Notes: generated by a model not told the origin, from the letters alone. 64,000 nt of DNA from Paucisalibacillus globulus (GCF_900184735.1 NZ_LT855405.1:124001-188000), one strand, 5' to 3'. Counted from the stretch's first letter, positions 53,318 through 62,937 are shown. A program made the numbers and translations.

Positions 53318-53935
53318 CTAGGATTCTATCAGATAATTCCTCAATGATTCACTAGTAAAGTTCCCTTCGATACCCTTCTTCCTTAGAAAATACTCCATTG
53401 CCTCTGCCTTAGTCAGACCCAGTTCCATTAATCCCTTTGTAATAACGGACAAGTATGCGGTTGAAGGCTTCGTAAACAAAATAGAGTTGATAGAAGAACT
53501 ACTTGTAAACGTAAAAATTGGTGCACCATTCTTTCTCCCTAGAAATACCACTCGGTTATACCATCCATTATGTATATCAATATATCCTTCTTTTTCTACT
53601 ACATCCAGGTCAATATTAACATCCATCCCACTGTTTTCTTGAGATACGACATCACGGAATTGTTCTCCTGAAATTAAGTACATTCTTCCAATTGTGTTTT
53701 CTGCTTCTGTTCTCTCAGTTCCAATAAAAGCAACTCCTCCTTGCCCCCATTTGGATTTCACTTTAGAAAAATAAAGGGGATACGAAATATCAAATCGTTC
53801 ACTCTTCTTAGGAGCAGTTTTTTCACGACATCCACGCTCCGGTTGGTTAGAACCTGGTACTGTTCCTCCTTCGATATATGCCATAAATCGTTTTTCCATT
53901 ATATTAGAACCATAACTTGCATACCAGACATCCAT
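53318..53935 (-). CDS. Gamma-glutamylcyclotransferase-like protein
   Basis: 205 aa. The N-terminal WYASYGSNI fits the YGSN glycine-rich loop of the GGCT fold; the expected catalytic Glu is less clear. It keeps a distinct C-terminal part (KGLMELGLTKAEAMEYFLRKKGI). Enzyme activity should not be assumed. AAGGAG precedes the ATG. In one transcript with the NUDIX gene upstream (28 bp) is likely. Confidence 0.6.
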   Translation of the reverse strand: MDVWYASYGSNIMEKRFMAYIEGGTVPGSNQPERGCREKTAPKKSERFDISYPLYFSKVKSKWGQGGVAFIGTERTEAENTIGRMYLISGEQFRDVVSQENSGMDVNIDLDVVEKEGYIDIHNGWYNRVVFLGRKNGAPIFTFTSSSSINSILFTKPSTAYLSVITKGLMELGLTKAEAMEYFLRKKGIEGNFTSESLRNYLIES

Positions 53936-53963
53936 TTGACAAGCTCCTTCCTAAATTAGTGAA

Positions 53964-54452
53964 TTATCCAAACTCTTTCATTTGATTAATCGTTAAGAAC
54001 ACCGGATGTTCAGGTAAATCTCTTAAATCTTTTCTTAAAAATTTCGGATATAGTTCCGTTTCTGGAAGGTCTAATATATTTACCCACTTATAGATCAGTA
54101 CTTCATCACCTTCCACACCTTTAAATTCCCCTTCCCCACGATAAATGGAATGAGAATCTTGTAATCTCACTAAATAATAATCTGCTACTTCATGAAATTT
54201 CTTCTCTCCAAAAGGAAAAAAGTTCTCCGTATGCCATAGCAACCGTTCTACAACCACATCCACACCTATCTCTTCTTTCAACTCACGCACAGCCGTCTCA
54301 GAACTACTTTCAAACATCGAGACCCTTCCACCAGGTAGTGCCCAAAAAGTGTCATGTTCCTTTTTATGTAATAACACTCGATTTTCGTCAATCAAAATTA
54401 CCCCTGAACGAAAATTAAATATGCCATTCCCAATAGGTACCGAAATATCCAC
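53964..54452 (-). CDS. NUDIX hydrolase
   Basis: 162 aa. The Nudix box runs GGRVSMFESSSETAVREL then KEEIGV (GX5EX7REUXEEXGU complete). Cleaves nucleoside diphosphates linked to another group. Starts with GTG after AAGGTGGG, as ATGs just upstream are out of frame. Confidence 0.88.
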   Translation of the reverse strand: MDISVPIGNGIFNFRSGVILIDENRVLLHKKEHDTFWALPGGRVSMFESSSETAVRELKEEIGVDVVVERLLWHTENFFPFGEKKFHEVADYYLVRLQDSHSIYRGEGEFKGVEGDEVLIYKWVNILDLPETELYPKFLRKDLRDLPEHPVFLTINQMKEFG

Positions 54453-54597
54453 TTCATCATCCCACCTTTATATTCTCTGGAAGTCTTACTAAAAAAAGTA
54501 TGATAATAGCTAGATTAACACAACATAGAATAACCATTTTCATGTATAATCTAAAAGTACCATTATTTTCATTTTTTTCAAGAGAAGGTGTATTTAT

Positions 54598-55464
54598 ATG
54601 GGAAAACAGCATAAAAAGGAACCTATTCGAAGTATTATTACACGTTACATTATGATGCTCATTGGGGCAACACTAGCAGCAATTGCGTTAGAACTATTCT
54701 TAATACCTAATACCATTATTGATGGAGGAATTATTGGAGTATCCTTACTTACCAATAATCTTACAGGACTAAACTTTGGTATTTTAATCTTCATCTTTAA
54801 CATTCCGTTTTTAGTTGCCGGGTACAAGTATATTGGAAAGAGCTTTGTACTAGCATCACTTTTCAGTATTGTTGCACTGGCACTTATTGAACCAACTCTT
54901 CACGACTTATTACCTGCAACAGACGAGCCATTATTAGCCACAGTCTTCGGTGGATTAATTTTAGGTATTGGGGTAGGGATCGTTATACGTAATGGTGGTG
55001 CTTTAGATGGAACGGAAATCTTAGGTATTCTTCTTTCAAGAAAATTACCTTTTTCCGTGGGAGAATTCGTAATGTTCATCAACATATTTATCTTCGCCTG
55101 GGCAGGATTTGTGCTTGGATGGGAACAAGCTATGTTATCCATCATTACTTATTTCATTGCAGCCAAAGCAATTGACTTTGTTGGACAAGGACTAACCGGT
55201 GATACCAAGGCAGCCCTTATCGTTACAGATGAGTATGAAGAAGTAGGGGAAGCCATCCAGCATAGGCTTGGACGTATGATTACCAATCTTTATGGAAAAG
55301 GCGGATTTGCAGAAAATGACAAGGAAGTTATTTTCGTTGTTTTAACTCGTTTAGAAATCGCAAAATTAAAATCCATTGTCCACGAAACTGATCCGAAAGC
55401 ATTTATCACCATTGTCGATGCTCAAGAAGCACACGGCGGGAAATTTAAAAACGCTATACATTAA
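54598..55464 (+). CDS. YitT-family membrane protein (DUF161/DUF2179)
   Basis: 288 aa with about five membrane helices carrying two YitT repeats ([17 protein letters not shown] and [18 protein letters not shown]), then a C-terminal cytoplasmic DUF2179 domain (about 200-280; GYGGF-like [22 protein letters not shown]). Function unknown in Bacillus. AAGGTG precedes the ATG. Confidence 0.9.
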   Translation: MGKQHKKEPIRSIITRYIMMLIGATLAAIALELFLIPNTIIDGGIIGVSLLTNNLTGLNFGILIFIFNIPFLVAGYKYIGKSFVLASLFSIVALALIEPTLHDLLPATDEPLLATVFGGLILGIGVGIVIRNGGALDGTEILGILLSRKLPFSVGEFVMFINIFIFAWAGFVLGWEQAMLSIITYFIAAKAIDFVGQGLTGDTKAALIVTDEYEEVGEAIQHRLGRMITNLYGKGGFAENDKEVIFVVLTRLEIAKLKSIVHETDPKAFITIVDAQEAHGGKFKNAIH

Positions 55465-55468
55465 AATT

Positions 55469-55497
55469 GCAGCTCCAAGTTTGGGGCTGTTTTTTTG
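55469..55497 (+). terminator. Terminator after the YitT-family gene
   Basis: CAGCTCCAA pairs with TTGGGGCTG, then TTTTTTT. Confidence 0.85.
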
Positions 55498-55519
55498 AAC
55501 GTAACATCATAAGGGGATT

Positions 55520-55885
55520 TCAATCCATGTCTTGCTTCAACTCTTCCATTAGTTCCTTAATTTCCTTCCCCCTCTCCTGGGTCTTTTCCTGATTAATAGT
55601 TAACTCCTTAATCTCGTTTCTAACTATGATGAGATCGACCCAATCATACTGGGCTAATTTCTCCGTGAAGTCGCTTTTCTTCACTACAAATTCTAACTCC
55701 AATTCTTCTACTAATATGATAGCTAACTCATCATTCTCTATACGATCAACAACACCTGTCACGCTAAGAAAATCTATGGAGCTTCCCTCCTTTTCCAGTG
55801 TAGTTTTTTCGGCAAAGATGGTAACCAAGCTACTACAAGCCATTAACAAGAATAAGAAGAATATAATTAGGTTTCTTATATACAT
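55520..55885 (-). CDS. DUF3006-like lipoprotein
   Basis: 121 aa. Signal peptide with a lipobox-like LLMAC (Cys17). Residues about 40-95 (VTGVVDRIENDELAIILVEELELEFVVKK) match the pattern of DUF3006 proteins, such as the one encoded at 57469, followed by a charged helix (about 97-121). Divergent from the ComEC-like gene. An alternative is an ordinary signal peptide. Confidence 0.6.
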   Translation of the reverse strand: MYIRNLIIFFLFLLMACSSLVTIFAEKTTLEKEGSSIDFLSVTGVVDRIENDELAIILVEELELEFVVKKSDFTEKLAQYDWVDLIIVRNEIKELTINQEKTQERGKEIKELMEELKQDMD

Positions 55886-56178
55886 ACTTACCGGTCCTCT
55901 CCCATTTTTGTCTAGTATGGCGATATTTTAATCACAAGTCATCTTTACAAAATGAACTTTTACTAGTAGAAACTTTGGAAAAAATAGATATTCTGCGTGG
56001 AAAGATTAGTATTTACTTAACATTCTTCTATGGAAAATGAAATTTTGATTAAAATTAACCAAATTTAAATTCTATTACCTCATCCCCTTCAACTTTAAAG
56101 GATGATTCATATAGCTATCCTCTTGCTAATTTGATACGATTAATAAAGAATTTATATACAACTTATGGGGGAATATAC

Positions 56179-57450
56179 ATGTTTAAAAGACTCATACTAC
56201 CCATGTTAATGGCCATATTCTTAGTCGCATGCGGCCAAGGAGTGGAACAGGAAAGCAGTGACCATTTAACGAATAAGGTAGAGATAGAGCAAAAGGAATC
56301 GGTAGTATCACTTGAGGAAGAAAACGCTGAAGATAACACGGAAGAACAAAGTGAATCAGGTAACGAAGAAAGCTCACAAAAAACAAATCAGATAGAAAAT
56401 CTTGGAGACCTTCAAGTTCACTATATTGATGTAGGGCAGGCAGATGCAACCTTACTTCAGTATGGAGAACATACTATTCTATTCGATGCTGGTGATTGGC
56501 GTGGAAATGAAGTTGTAAATTATCTTCAATCACAAGGAATTACAAATCTAGACTTAGTCATCGGAAGTCATCCTGATGCAGACCATATTGGACAGTTAGC
56601 TGATGTTATTAACCAGTTTTCTGTTACAGAAGTTTGGCTTTCGGGTAATGAAAGTACATCCAACACATTCCAACGTGCTTTAGAAGCAGTTCTAACAAGT
56701 GGAGCAAACTATCACGAGCCAAGAGCTGGTGAAGAATATGATATTGGACCAATGAATATTAAAGTGTTGTACCCGAACTCCATTACTGGTGCTTCCAACG
56801 AAGAATCCATCTCGTTACTTTTCACATATGGAGAAGTAACATTCCTATTTACAGGAGATGCTGACCAGAGTGCTGAAAAAAGGATGATGAGTTCCGGAAA
56901 CAGTGTGGATGCGGACATTCTACAGTTAGGACATCATGGGTCTAGTACATCCAGTAATCAGGCTTTTATAGAAGCAGTAAGTCCTGAAGTTGCCATTTAT
57001 AGTGCTGGTTCAGGAAATAGTTACGGACATCCACATCGCGAGGTTGTTTCTCTAATACAGAATCTAGGAATTCAATTATATGGTACCGATGTACATGGAA
57101 CGATTATTGTTACAACAGATGGTAAAGACTATTCGATAAAGACAAAAAAAGACGGTACCGTAACACCAAAAAATACAGCATCTAATCAATCTGATTCCAA
57201 TGAAAGTTCAGATTCAAATTCAAGTTCTAATGCTGACACATCAACTAACCAATCAAATGGTAGCTGTGTCAATATTAATACCGCTTCATTGGAAGAAGTT
57301 CAACGAATTAAACATATTGGCCCTGAACGGGCACATGATTTAATCGACTTACGACCATTTAGCTCTGTAGAAGATTTGGACCGAATCAAGGGAATCGGTC
57401 CAGCTAGAATAAAAGATATCGTTGCAGAAGGTATTGCTTGTGTTAACTAA
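56179..57450 (+). CDS. ComEC-like metallo-beta-lactamase lipoprotein with ComEA-type HhH domain
   Basis: 423 aa from ATG 56179 (GGGGGAA upstream). Lipobox FLVAC (Cys14), an acidic linker to about 77, then a beta-lactamase fold of the ComEC/Rec2 type: YIDVGQADATLLQ, SHPDADHIGQ (H131, D133, D135, H136), FTGDAD and LGHHGS. After a Ser/Asn-rich linker come two helix-hairpin-helix motifs (VNINTASLEEVQRI and IKGIGPARIKDIVAEGI) of ComEA type. The parts suggest DNA binding and hydrolysis outside the cell, in uptake or scavenging. There is no comE operon here. Confidence 0.85.
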   Translation: MFKRLILPMLMAIFLVACGQGVEQESSDHLTNKVEIEQKESVVSLEEENAEDNTEEQSESGNEESSQKTNQIENLGDLQVHYIDVGQADATLLQYGEHTILFDAGDWRGNEVVNYLQSQGITNLDLVIGSHPDADHIGQLADVINQFSVTEVWLSGNESTSNTFQRALEAVLTSGANYHEPRAGEEYDIGPMNIKVLYPNSITGASNEESISLLFTYGEVTFLFTGDADQSAEKRMMSSGNSVDADILQLGHHGSSTSSNQAFIEAVSPEVAIYSAGSGNSYGHPHREVVSLIQNLGIQLYGTDVHGTIIVTTDGKDYSIKTKKDGTVTPKNTASNQSDSNESSDSNSSSNADTSTNQSNGSCVNINTASLEEVQRIKHIGPERAHDLIDLRPFSSVEDLDRIKGIGPARIKDIVAEGIACVN

Positions 57451-57468
57451 TTGTTCGGAGGGATAACC

Positions 57469-57729
57469 ATGAAAGGTGTACTAGATAGATTTGAAGGCAA
57501 TCAGGCAGTAATTTTAATTGAAGCAGATAAAGCAGAACTGATTATCTCAAAAGAAAAACTTCCTGAGGGAAGTGAGATCAATACTGTATTTAAAATAGCA
57601 AAAGAAAAAGACGATTATCAAATCCTAGCCATTGACCAGGAAGCCGAAAAGGATGCAAAAGAAACTACCGCAGATCTACTTGCTAAACTTAGGGCGAAAA
57701 GTAATGGAAGTAAATTTAAGAAGAATTAA
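57469..57729 (+). CDS. DUF3006-family protein
   Basis: 86 aa from ATG 57469, after CGGAGGG. The N-terminal MKGVLDRFEGNQAVILIEAD pattern is typical of DUF3006. Only 18 bp after the ComEC-like gene, a common pairing, so they may work together. Function unknown. Confidence 0.85.
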   Translation: MKGVLDRFEGNQAVILIEADKAELIISKEKLPEGSEINTVFKIAKEKDDYQILAIDQEAEKDAKETTADLLAKLRAKSNGSKFKKN

Positions 57730-57734
57730 TAGAA

Positions 57735-57769
57735 ATGCCAGACAGCCAATACAGGTTGTCTGGCTTTTT
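57735..57769 (+). terminator. Terminator after the DUF3006 gene
   Basis: TGCCAGACA pairs with TGTCTGGC, followed by TTTTTC. Confidence 0.88.
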
Positions 57770-57853
57770 CGTCTCTGTAAATTACATTTTTTTCTGACTA
57801 TTGTGATAGTATGTTATAATCTTCTTAGTGGAAATCTTAAGGAGGTAATACAT

Positions 57854-58645
57854 ATGGATCTAGGATTAAAAGGCAAATCAGTAATTGTTATGGCTGCAAG
57901 TAAAGGTTTAGGTAAAGCAACAGCGGAACAATTTGCAAAAGAAGGCGCAAATGTTGTTGTTTCTAGCCGTAATGAAGAGGATTTAAAAGTGGTAGTTGCG
58001 GAAATCACAGAAAGCACATCCAATGATAATGTGACGTATAAGACCTGTGATGTAACCAATCCAAATGATATAAAAGAACTTGTTCAATTTGCTGCAGATA
58101 AATACGGAACAGTCGATGTTCTTGTCAACAATGCAGGCGGACCTCCAGCTGGTGGCTTTGAAAATTTCGATGATGCAGCATGGCAAAATGCGTTTGAACT
58201 GAATTTACTTAGTTTTGTCAGAGCTATTCGTGAAGTCCTTCCATATATGCAAAAGCAAAAAAGCGGACACATCATTAACTTTACTTCATCATCAATCAAA
58301 CAAACCTTAGATAACCTAATTTTATCCAATACATTTCGTGCAGGTGTAGTCGGACTAGCCAAGAGTCTTTCTCAAGAGCTTGCAAAGGATAATATCCTAA
58401 TCAATACCATAGGACCAGGAAGAATTGACACTGAACGGGTTAGACACCTAGACAGTATACGCGCAGATAAATTAGGTGTCTCCTATGAGGAAATAAAATC
58501 ATCAACTGAAGCTAGTATTCCAATGGGGCGTTACGGATTGCCAGAAGAATTTGCTAAGCAGGCTGTTTTCCTTTGCTCAAGCGCCAATACTTATGTAACT
58601 GGACAGACATTGTTGGTTGATGGAGGGCTAGTGAAGGCTTTATAG
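57854..58645 (+). CDS. Short-chain dehydrogenase/reductase (SDR)
   Basis: 263 aa from ATG 57854 with AAGGAGG upstream; the frame continues to 57632 but that part overlaps the previous gene and its terminator. Cofactor motif AASKGLGKATA (TGxxxGxG variant), NNAG at about 91, and a Ser-x(n)-Lys pair in which the usual Tyr of YxxxK is replaced: SSSIKQTLDNLILSNTFRAG, so the catalytic Tyr is missing or shifted. Closest to FabG-like enzymes; substrate unknown. Confidence 0.82.
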   Translation: MDLGLKGKSVIVMAASKGLGKATAEQFAKEGANVVVSSRNEEDLKVVVAEITESTSNDNVTYKTCDVTNPNDIKELVQFAADKYGTVDVLVNNAGGPPAGGFENFDDAAWQNAFELNLLSFVRAIREVLPYMQKQKSGHIINFTSSSIKQTLDNLILSNTFRAGVVGLAKSLSQELAKDNILINTIGPGRIDTERVRHLDSIRADKLGVSYEEIKSSTEASIPMGRYGLPEEFAKQAVFLCSSANTYVTGQTLLVDGGLVKAL

Positions 58646-58668
58646 GAGAAATATTATAGTCATATATT

Positions 58669-58705
58669 GCGGGATAAGGGAAGGACTCCCTTATTCCGCT
58701 AAAAA
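58669..58705 (+). terminator. Terminator after the SDR gene
   Basis: GCGGGATAAGGG pairs with CCCTTATTCCGC around AAGGACT, followed by an A/T-rich tail. Confidence 0.75.
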
Positions 58706-58739
58706 TATTTATTACTTAAACTTGTAAAGGAAGTGGAAA

Positions 58740-59666
58740 ATGGAAGTGAAAAAAAGAACTCCATCCAGGGAGTTACAGATTTTAGAAATTCTATATCTTC
58801 GCGGCAACTTATCTGAGGAAGTTAAACAGCACTATTTCAAGCTAAAAAAAGGATATGAAGGAGAGTTATTATTTGATAATATCCTAGATAATCAACTTCA
58901 AAATGATTGTCTCATCATAAAAGATTTACTACTCACGATGAATAACACTACCTTTCAGATTGATACCCTAATCATCTTTCAAGCGCTTATAAAATTATTT
59001 GAAGTAAAAAATTTCGAAGGGGAATACATTTACGAAAAAGATAACTTTTATAAGTACCCCAATTACAAAATAACAAACCCAGAACACCAATTAGATCGAG
59101 CAGAAACATTATTTCGGCAGCTACTCAGTAATCACGGTCTCCATCATGCTATAGATTCTTCTATTGTGTTTGTCAATCCAGAATTCACTTTATACAATGC
59201 CCCTGTAAATAAACCTTTCGTCCTCCCTAGTCAAATAAATACCTTACTCAAAAAGCTAAATACCAATCAATCTAACATCACGAATCGAAATAAATTAATT
59301 GCAGACAAGCTTATCTCCCTCCACCAGAAAGACTCTCCTTACTCTAAATTACCACCCTATTCATTTAGTCAATTAAAAAAGGGAATTACATGCAAAAGTT
59401 GTGATTCTATCTCCATTAACGTACAGGGTCATTACTGTTATTGCACAACTTGTGGAAAAAGAGAAAAAATAGCTGATGCCGTTATACGAAGTACTAGAGA
59501 ATTAATTCTTTTATTTCCGAAAGAAAAAATAACAACAAGTATGGTACATGAGTGGTGTGCATGCATATCTTCCACACAAAGATTACAGAGAATACTAATG
59601 AAACAGTTCAGATTTATCAGTAATAAACGTTGGTCTTATTTTGAGTACAATGGGCCTGGTAAGTGA
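58740..59666 (+). CDS. NERD (nuclease-related) domain protein with zinc-ribbon
   Basis: 308 aa. NERD core: KGYEGELLFDNIL, FQIDTLIIF and LFEVKNFEGEY (residues 37-98), with the D...E-x-K residues of the endonuclease-like fold intact. Near residue 220, CKSCDSI...CYCTTCGK provides four cysteines for a zinc ribbon. Proteins of this kind may cut or bind DNA; Bacillus NERD proteins have no settled role. GGAAGTGG precedes the ATG. Confidence 0.8.
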   Translation: MEVKKRTPSRELQILEILYLRGNLSEEVKQHYFKLKKGYEGELLFDNILDNQLQNDCLIIKDLLLTMNNTTFQIDTLIIFQALIKLFEVKNFEGEYIYEKDNFYKYPNYKITNPEHQLDRAETLFRQLLSNHGLHHAIDSSIVFVNPEFTLYNAPVNKPFVLPSQINTLLKKLNTNQSNITNRNKLIADKLISLHQKDSPYSKLPPYSFSQLKKGITCKSCDSISINVQGHYCYCTTCGKREKIADAVIRSTRELILLFPKEKITTSMVHEWCACISSTQRLQRILMKQFRFISNKRWSYFEYNGPGK

Positions 59667-59773
59667 TAGCTTACTAGGTCTTTTTCTGTTGTTAATCTAT
59701 TAGCTAGTATACCTTATCTACATTATGTCTTTTTACTATGATTAAAATGAAAATTACTGTTGGTCCTGTACAC

Positions 59774-60103
59774 CTATTCTGCATTTTAATCTGGCTCCTC
59801 CGTTAAAATGTAGATTAGGACTCTTCTATTCTGCATTTCAACCTGCTTGCTCTACTGAAATGAGGATTAGAGTACTTCTATTCTGCATTTCATACTGCTT
59901 ACTCTACTGAAATGAGGATTAGAGCACTTCTATTCTGCTTTTCAACTTGCTTGCTTCTCTGAAATGAAGATTAGAGCACTTCTATTCTGCATTTCAACTT
60001 GCTTGCCTCTCTTGAAATGAAGATTAGAGCACTTCTATTCTGCATTACATACTGCTCTTCTCCCCAAAATGAAGATTAGAGCACTCCTATTCTGCATTTC
60101 AAC
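59774..60103. repeat. 52-bp tandem repeat array, about 6.5 units, each hairpin-forming
   Basis: Units start CTATTCTGCATTTCA and end GATTAGAGCACTT; each contains CATTTCA/TGAAATG, able to form a stem with a 16-nt loop. Units run from 59774, the first one diverged (CATTTTA/TAAAATG, where both arms changed together), and the last is incomplete at about 60103. The array separates the convergent NERD and lhgO genes. No frame of note runs through it. Confidence 0.85.
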
Positions 60104-60152
60104 CATCTCCCCCGCCCCGAAAATAAAAATTACCTCCCCTCATCATCATAAT

Positions 60153-60182
60153 TAAAAAAAGGACCACATCTGGCCCTTTTTC
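60153..60182. terminator. Terminator of lhgO
   Basis: AAAAAGGGCCAGA pairs with the TCTGG.CC strand on the minus side (GGGCCAGATGTGGTCC), followed by TTTTTTT. Confidence 0.8.
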
Positions 60183-60188
60183 AAACTG

Positions 60189-61385
60189 CTACACACCCAA
60201 TCTAATCCCAATTCTCCCTGCAATCTCTTTTCCAATCTCAAGACTTGCTGTTGCTGCTGGGGAAGGTGCATTGCATACATGAACACTATTCCGTCCATTG
60301 ATAATAAAGAAATCATCGAACAATTCTCCGTTACTTCCCAATGCTTGCGCACGGACCCCTGCGGGCGCTGGCATCAAGTCATCCTCCTCGATACTTGGAA
60401 TAAGTTGCCTTAGGTTTTCTGTAAACCGCTTCTTACTAAAAGAACGACTCATTTCGTCCAGTCCTTCTTTTGCGTATGTAATCCCAAGTTTCCAAAATCC
60501 CGGATAGGATATGATTTCACTAAAATCTTTCCAATTAAAGGAAGTCTTCCAATATGCTTCTCGCTTAAATCCCGGAACTGCATTTGGACCTACTTCTACT
60601 TTCCCATCGATCATTCTAGTTGCATGAACACCTAAGAAAGGAAAGTTAGGATTAGGAACTGGATATATCAAGTTATTCACCAGATGTCTCTTTTCTGGTC
60701 GCAATTCATAGTATTCGCCACGGAATGGGAAAATCTTAACATCAACATGGTATCCTGCCATTCTAGCAATTCGATCACTATATAGTCCCGCGCAATTCAC
60801 CAGAAACTTAGTAGCATATGTTTTATCTTTTGTATCAACGATGACCGCATCCTCACGTTCATCTATTGCCGTTACCTCTGAATTAGTAAGAACGGTACCA
60901 CCCAAAGACCGAATCTTCCATGCCATGACACTGGAAACTGTCTTATAATCTACTATTCCAGTAGAAGGTAAATAAATAGCTTCGAGTCCATTGACAAATG
61001 GTTCTTTTTCCATTAGTTCTTCCCGCGATAACCAGGTTGCCTTCAGTCCATTTTGATATGCTCGTTTAAATAACTTTTCTAGCTCTGATATCTCTTCCTC
61101 ATTTGTGGCAACAATCACTTTCCCGCAAATATCATGAGGAATCTCATGTTCCTCACAAAATCTCCGCATACTTTCATTGCCTGCCTTAGCGAATCGCGCC
61201 TTATAGCTACCAGGGTTATAATAGATTCCAGAATGAATGACCCCACTATTGTGTCCAGTCTGATGCTGTGCTATATCTTCCTCTTTCTCCAAGATGGCGA
61301 GTTTTGCCCCTGGATGCTTCTCAAGTAATGTCATTCCAACTGATAATCCAACGATTCCCCCACCAATAATTAAATAATCATACAT
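60189..61385 (-). CDS. lhgO: L-2-hydroxyglutarate oxidase
   Basis: 398 aa FAD-dependent oxidoreductase (DAO fold). N-terminal DYLIIGGGIVGLSVG dinucleotide site, ARFAKAGNESM and HQTGHNSGVIHSGIYY, the latter characteristic of LhgO, and a C-terminal PAPAGVRAQAL...NAPSPAATASLEIG. Oxidises L-2-hydroxyglutarate to 2-oxoglutarate, passing electrons to quinones at the membrane in E. coli. Last gene of a run with SLC13 and TRAP transporter genes, probably one transcript. Confidence 0.92.
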   Translation of the reverse strand: MYDYLIIGGGIVGLSVGMTLLEKHPGAKLAILEKEEDIAQHQTGHNSGVIHSGIYYNPGSYKARFAKAGNESMRRFCEEHEIPHDICGKVIVATNEEEISELEKLFKRAYQNGLKATWLSREELMEKEPFVNGLEAIYLPSTGIVDYKTVSSVMAWKIRSLGGTVLTNSEVTAIDEREDAVIVDTKDKTYATKFLVNCAGLYSDRIARMAGYHVDVKIFPFRGEYYELRPEKRHLVNNLIYPVPNPNFPFLGVHATRMIDGKVEVGPNAVPGFKREAYWKTSFNWKDFSEIISYPGFWKLGITYAKEGLDEMSRSFSKKRFTENLRQLIPSIEEDDLMPAPAGVRAQALGSNGELFDDFFIINGRNSVHVCNAPSPAATASLEIGKEIAGRIGIRLGV

Positions 61386-61403
61386 GTACTAATCCCCCCA
61401 ACA

Positions 61404-62849
61404 TCAGATAAACCCAATTAATTGCCACCAGGTTAGAGCCACGATTATAGTAGCGACCACTGTTACCAAAGTAGCAAGTATTCCTGGAACTAAGAAATCT
61501 CGCTGCCCTATAAGGCCTGTACTGTGTACTAATAAATTAGGCATGGTTTCTACCACTAACAAGAATCCATATAAACTTGTTACCCCAGCAATAAATGCAA
61601 GTGGCAATGGATCAACCCCTGCATTATTCGCGACACTAATCATAACTGGTATTAAGGTCACAACTGCTGCCGATACATTAGAAAGTAGTTTATGAAAAAT
61701 TTGCGTTAAGATGATGACTAAAACTGCTGCGAGTATGGGGTTCTGTATACTTGCTAGGAACCATCCAACACTTAAATAATCTCCTATTCTATCTACTGCA
61801 CCTGAATCGATTAGCCCATAACCCATTGATAATGTCACACTGATTAGAAGTACCGTATTATAATTGATTTTGACCACGTTTTCCCACTTTGCAAAGCCAA
61901 CACCTGGTAATGTCATGATAAGTGCTCCAATCAATCCAGGAACACTTGGATGCATCCCGTGATATGGCTCGGTAATCCATAATCCTACAATAGCAAGTAA
62001 AATAAGTAGACAACGAATCTCCTTGTTACTTACTGATCCTAATTCCTTCATTTTTTTATTCATTTCACCCTTAATATTTGGAAAACTCTTCTGTTCATCT
62101 TTTAATGGGTAATATTTATATAGAAGAACCCATATTGCCGGAATCAAAATTAACCATAATGGGAATGTATACAAGAACCATTCAAAATAAGTAATATTAA
62201 TACCTGCATACCGATTCAATAATTCTACTGTTAATATATTTCCAACCGCAGCTGGTAAAATCGCTGTACCACTGATATTTCCACCAAATGCAACCCCCAT
62301 CATAATCATTTTTCGTAGATTACTATTAGGTTTTGCACCGACTGTTTTAACAATTAAGGATGAGATTGGTAGGACTAATGTTGTGCGTACTGCAGTAGAA
62401 GGGATAAATAAAGCTTGAATCTGTTGCACGATGATAACACTTCCAAGTAACCCCTTCGCAGTTGCACCCCACTTTCTTACAATAAAATAACTGACTCGTT
62501 TGACTAAAGATGTTTCATTAACTGCTTGAGCAATCATCATTCCTCCCACAACGAGATGTGTTGCAGGGGAGGCAAAGCCACTATAAACAATGGATGTATC
62601 AAAAATATTAAACACTAATATGAGGACCAAGATGAGTAGGGAAGTTAAACCAATTGGAATCGGTTCAAACGCCCATAGGATAACACCAAAGGTAACAATC
62701 GCTGTCATTAGTTTAGCCTCATAAGAGAAGGTATCAGGTAAACCAAACAACAGTATGAAGAACACAGCAGTTGCTGCAAGAAAGCTAACGAACTTTCTAA
62801 TTTTCTCTTGGTCTATATGTAAAGAACGATGAATCTCTGATTCTTTCAT
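61404..62849 (-). CDS. SLC13/DASS-family dicarboxylate permease
   Basis: 481 aa with about 12 membrane helices. AFEPIPIGLTSLLILVL, GFASPATHLVVGGMMIA, and SNVSAAVVTLIPVM (the SNT-like site of DASS carriers, here SNVSA) are visible. These carriers take up C4/C5 dicarboxylates with sodium or by exchange. Placed 18 bp before lhgO, so 2-hydroxyglutarate or 2-oxoglutarate is a sensible guess. GGAG precedes the ATG. Confidence 0.85.
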   Translation of the reverse strand: MKESEIHRSLHIDQEKIRKFVSFLAATAVFFILLFGLPDTFSYEAKLMTAIVTFGVILWAFEPIPIGLTSLLILVLILVFNIFDTSIVYSGFASPATHLVVGGMMIAQAVNETSLVKRVSYFIVRKWGATAKGLLGSVIIVQQIQALFIPSTAVRTTLVLPISSLIVKTVGAKPNSNLRKMIMMGVAFGGNISGTAILPAAVGNILTVELLNRYAGINITYFEWFLYTFPLWLILIPAIWVLLYKYYPLKDEQKSFPNIKGEMNKKMKELGSVSNKEIRCLLILLAIVGLWITEPYHGMHPSVPGLIGALIMTLPGVGFAKWENVVKINYNTVLLISVTLSMGYGLIDSGAVDRIGDYLSVGWFLASIQNPILAAVLVIILTQIFHKLLSNVSAAVVTLIPVMISVANNAGVDPLPLAFIAGVTSLYGFLLVVETMPNLLVHSTGLIGQRDFLVPGILATLVTVVATIIVALTWWQLIGFI

Positions 62850-62898
62850 TGCTGACTCTACTCCTTATTCAGTCAAACCATATATTCAAAATAGGAAA

Positions 62899-62919
62899 GG
62901 ATGCCTAAAAGGCACCCCA
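62899..62919 (-). other. Hairpin between TRAP and SLC13 genes
   Basis: GGTGCC and GGCATCC pair around TTTTA on the minus strand, followed by TTTCC; a partial terminator or processing site. Confidence 0.5.
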
Positions 62920-62937
62920 TCATTTTTTTACCTCAAA

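Noticed and set aside
57632-57853. N-terminal extension of the SDR frame.
   Set aside because: It overlaps the DUF3006 gene and its terminator, while AAGGAGG sits just before the internal ATG 57854.
59774-60103. Tandem array considered as a CRISPR.
   Set aside because: The whole 52-bp unit is repeated with gradual divergence; there are no unique spacers and no cas genes.
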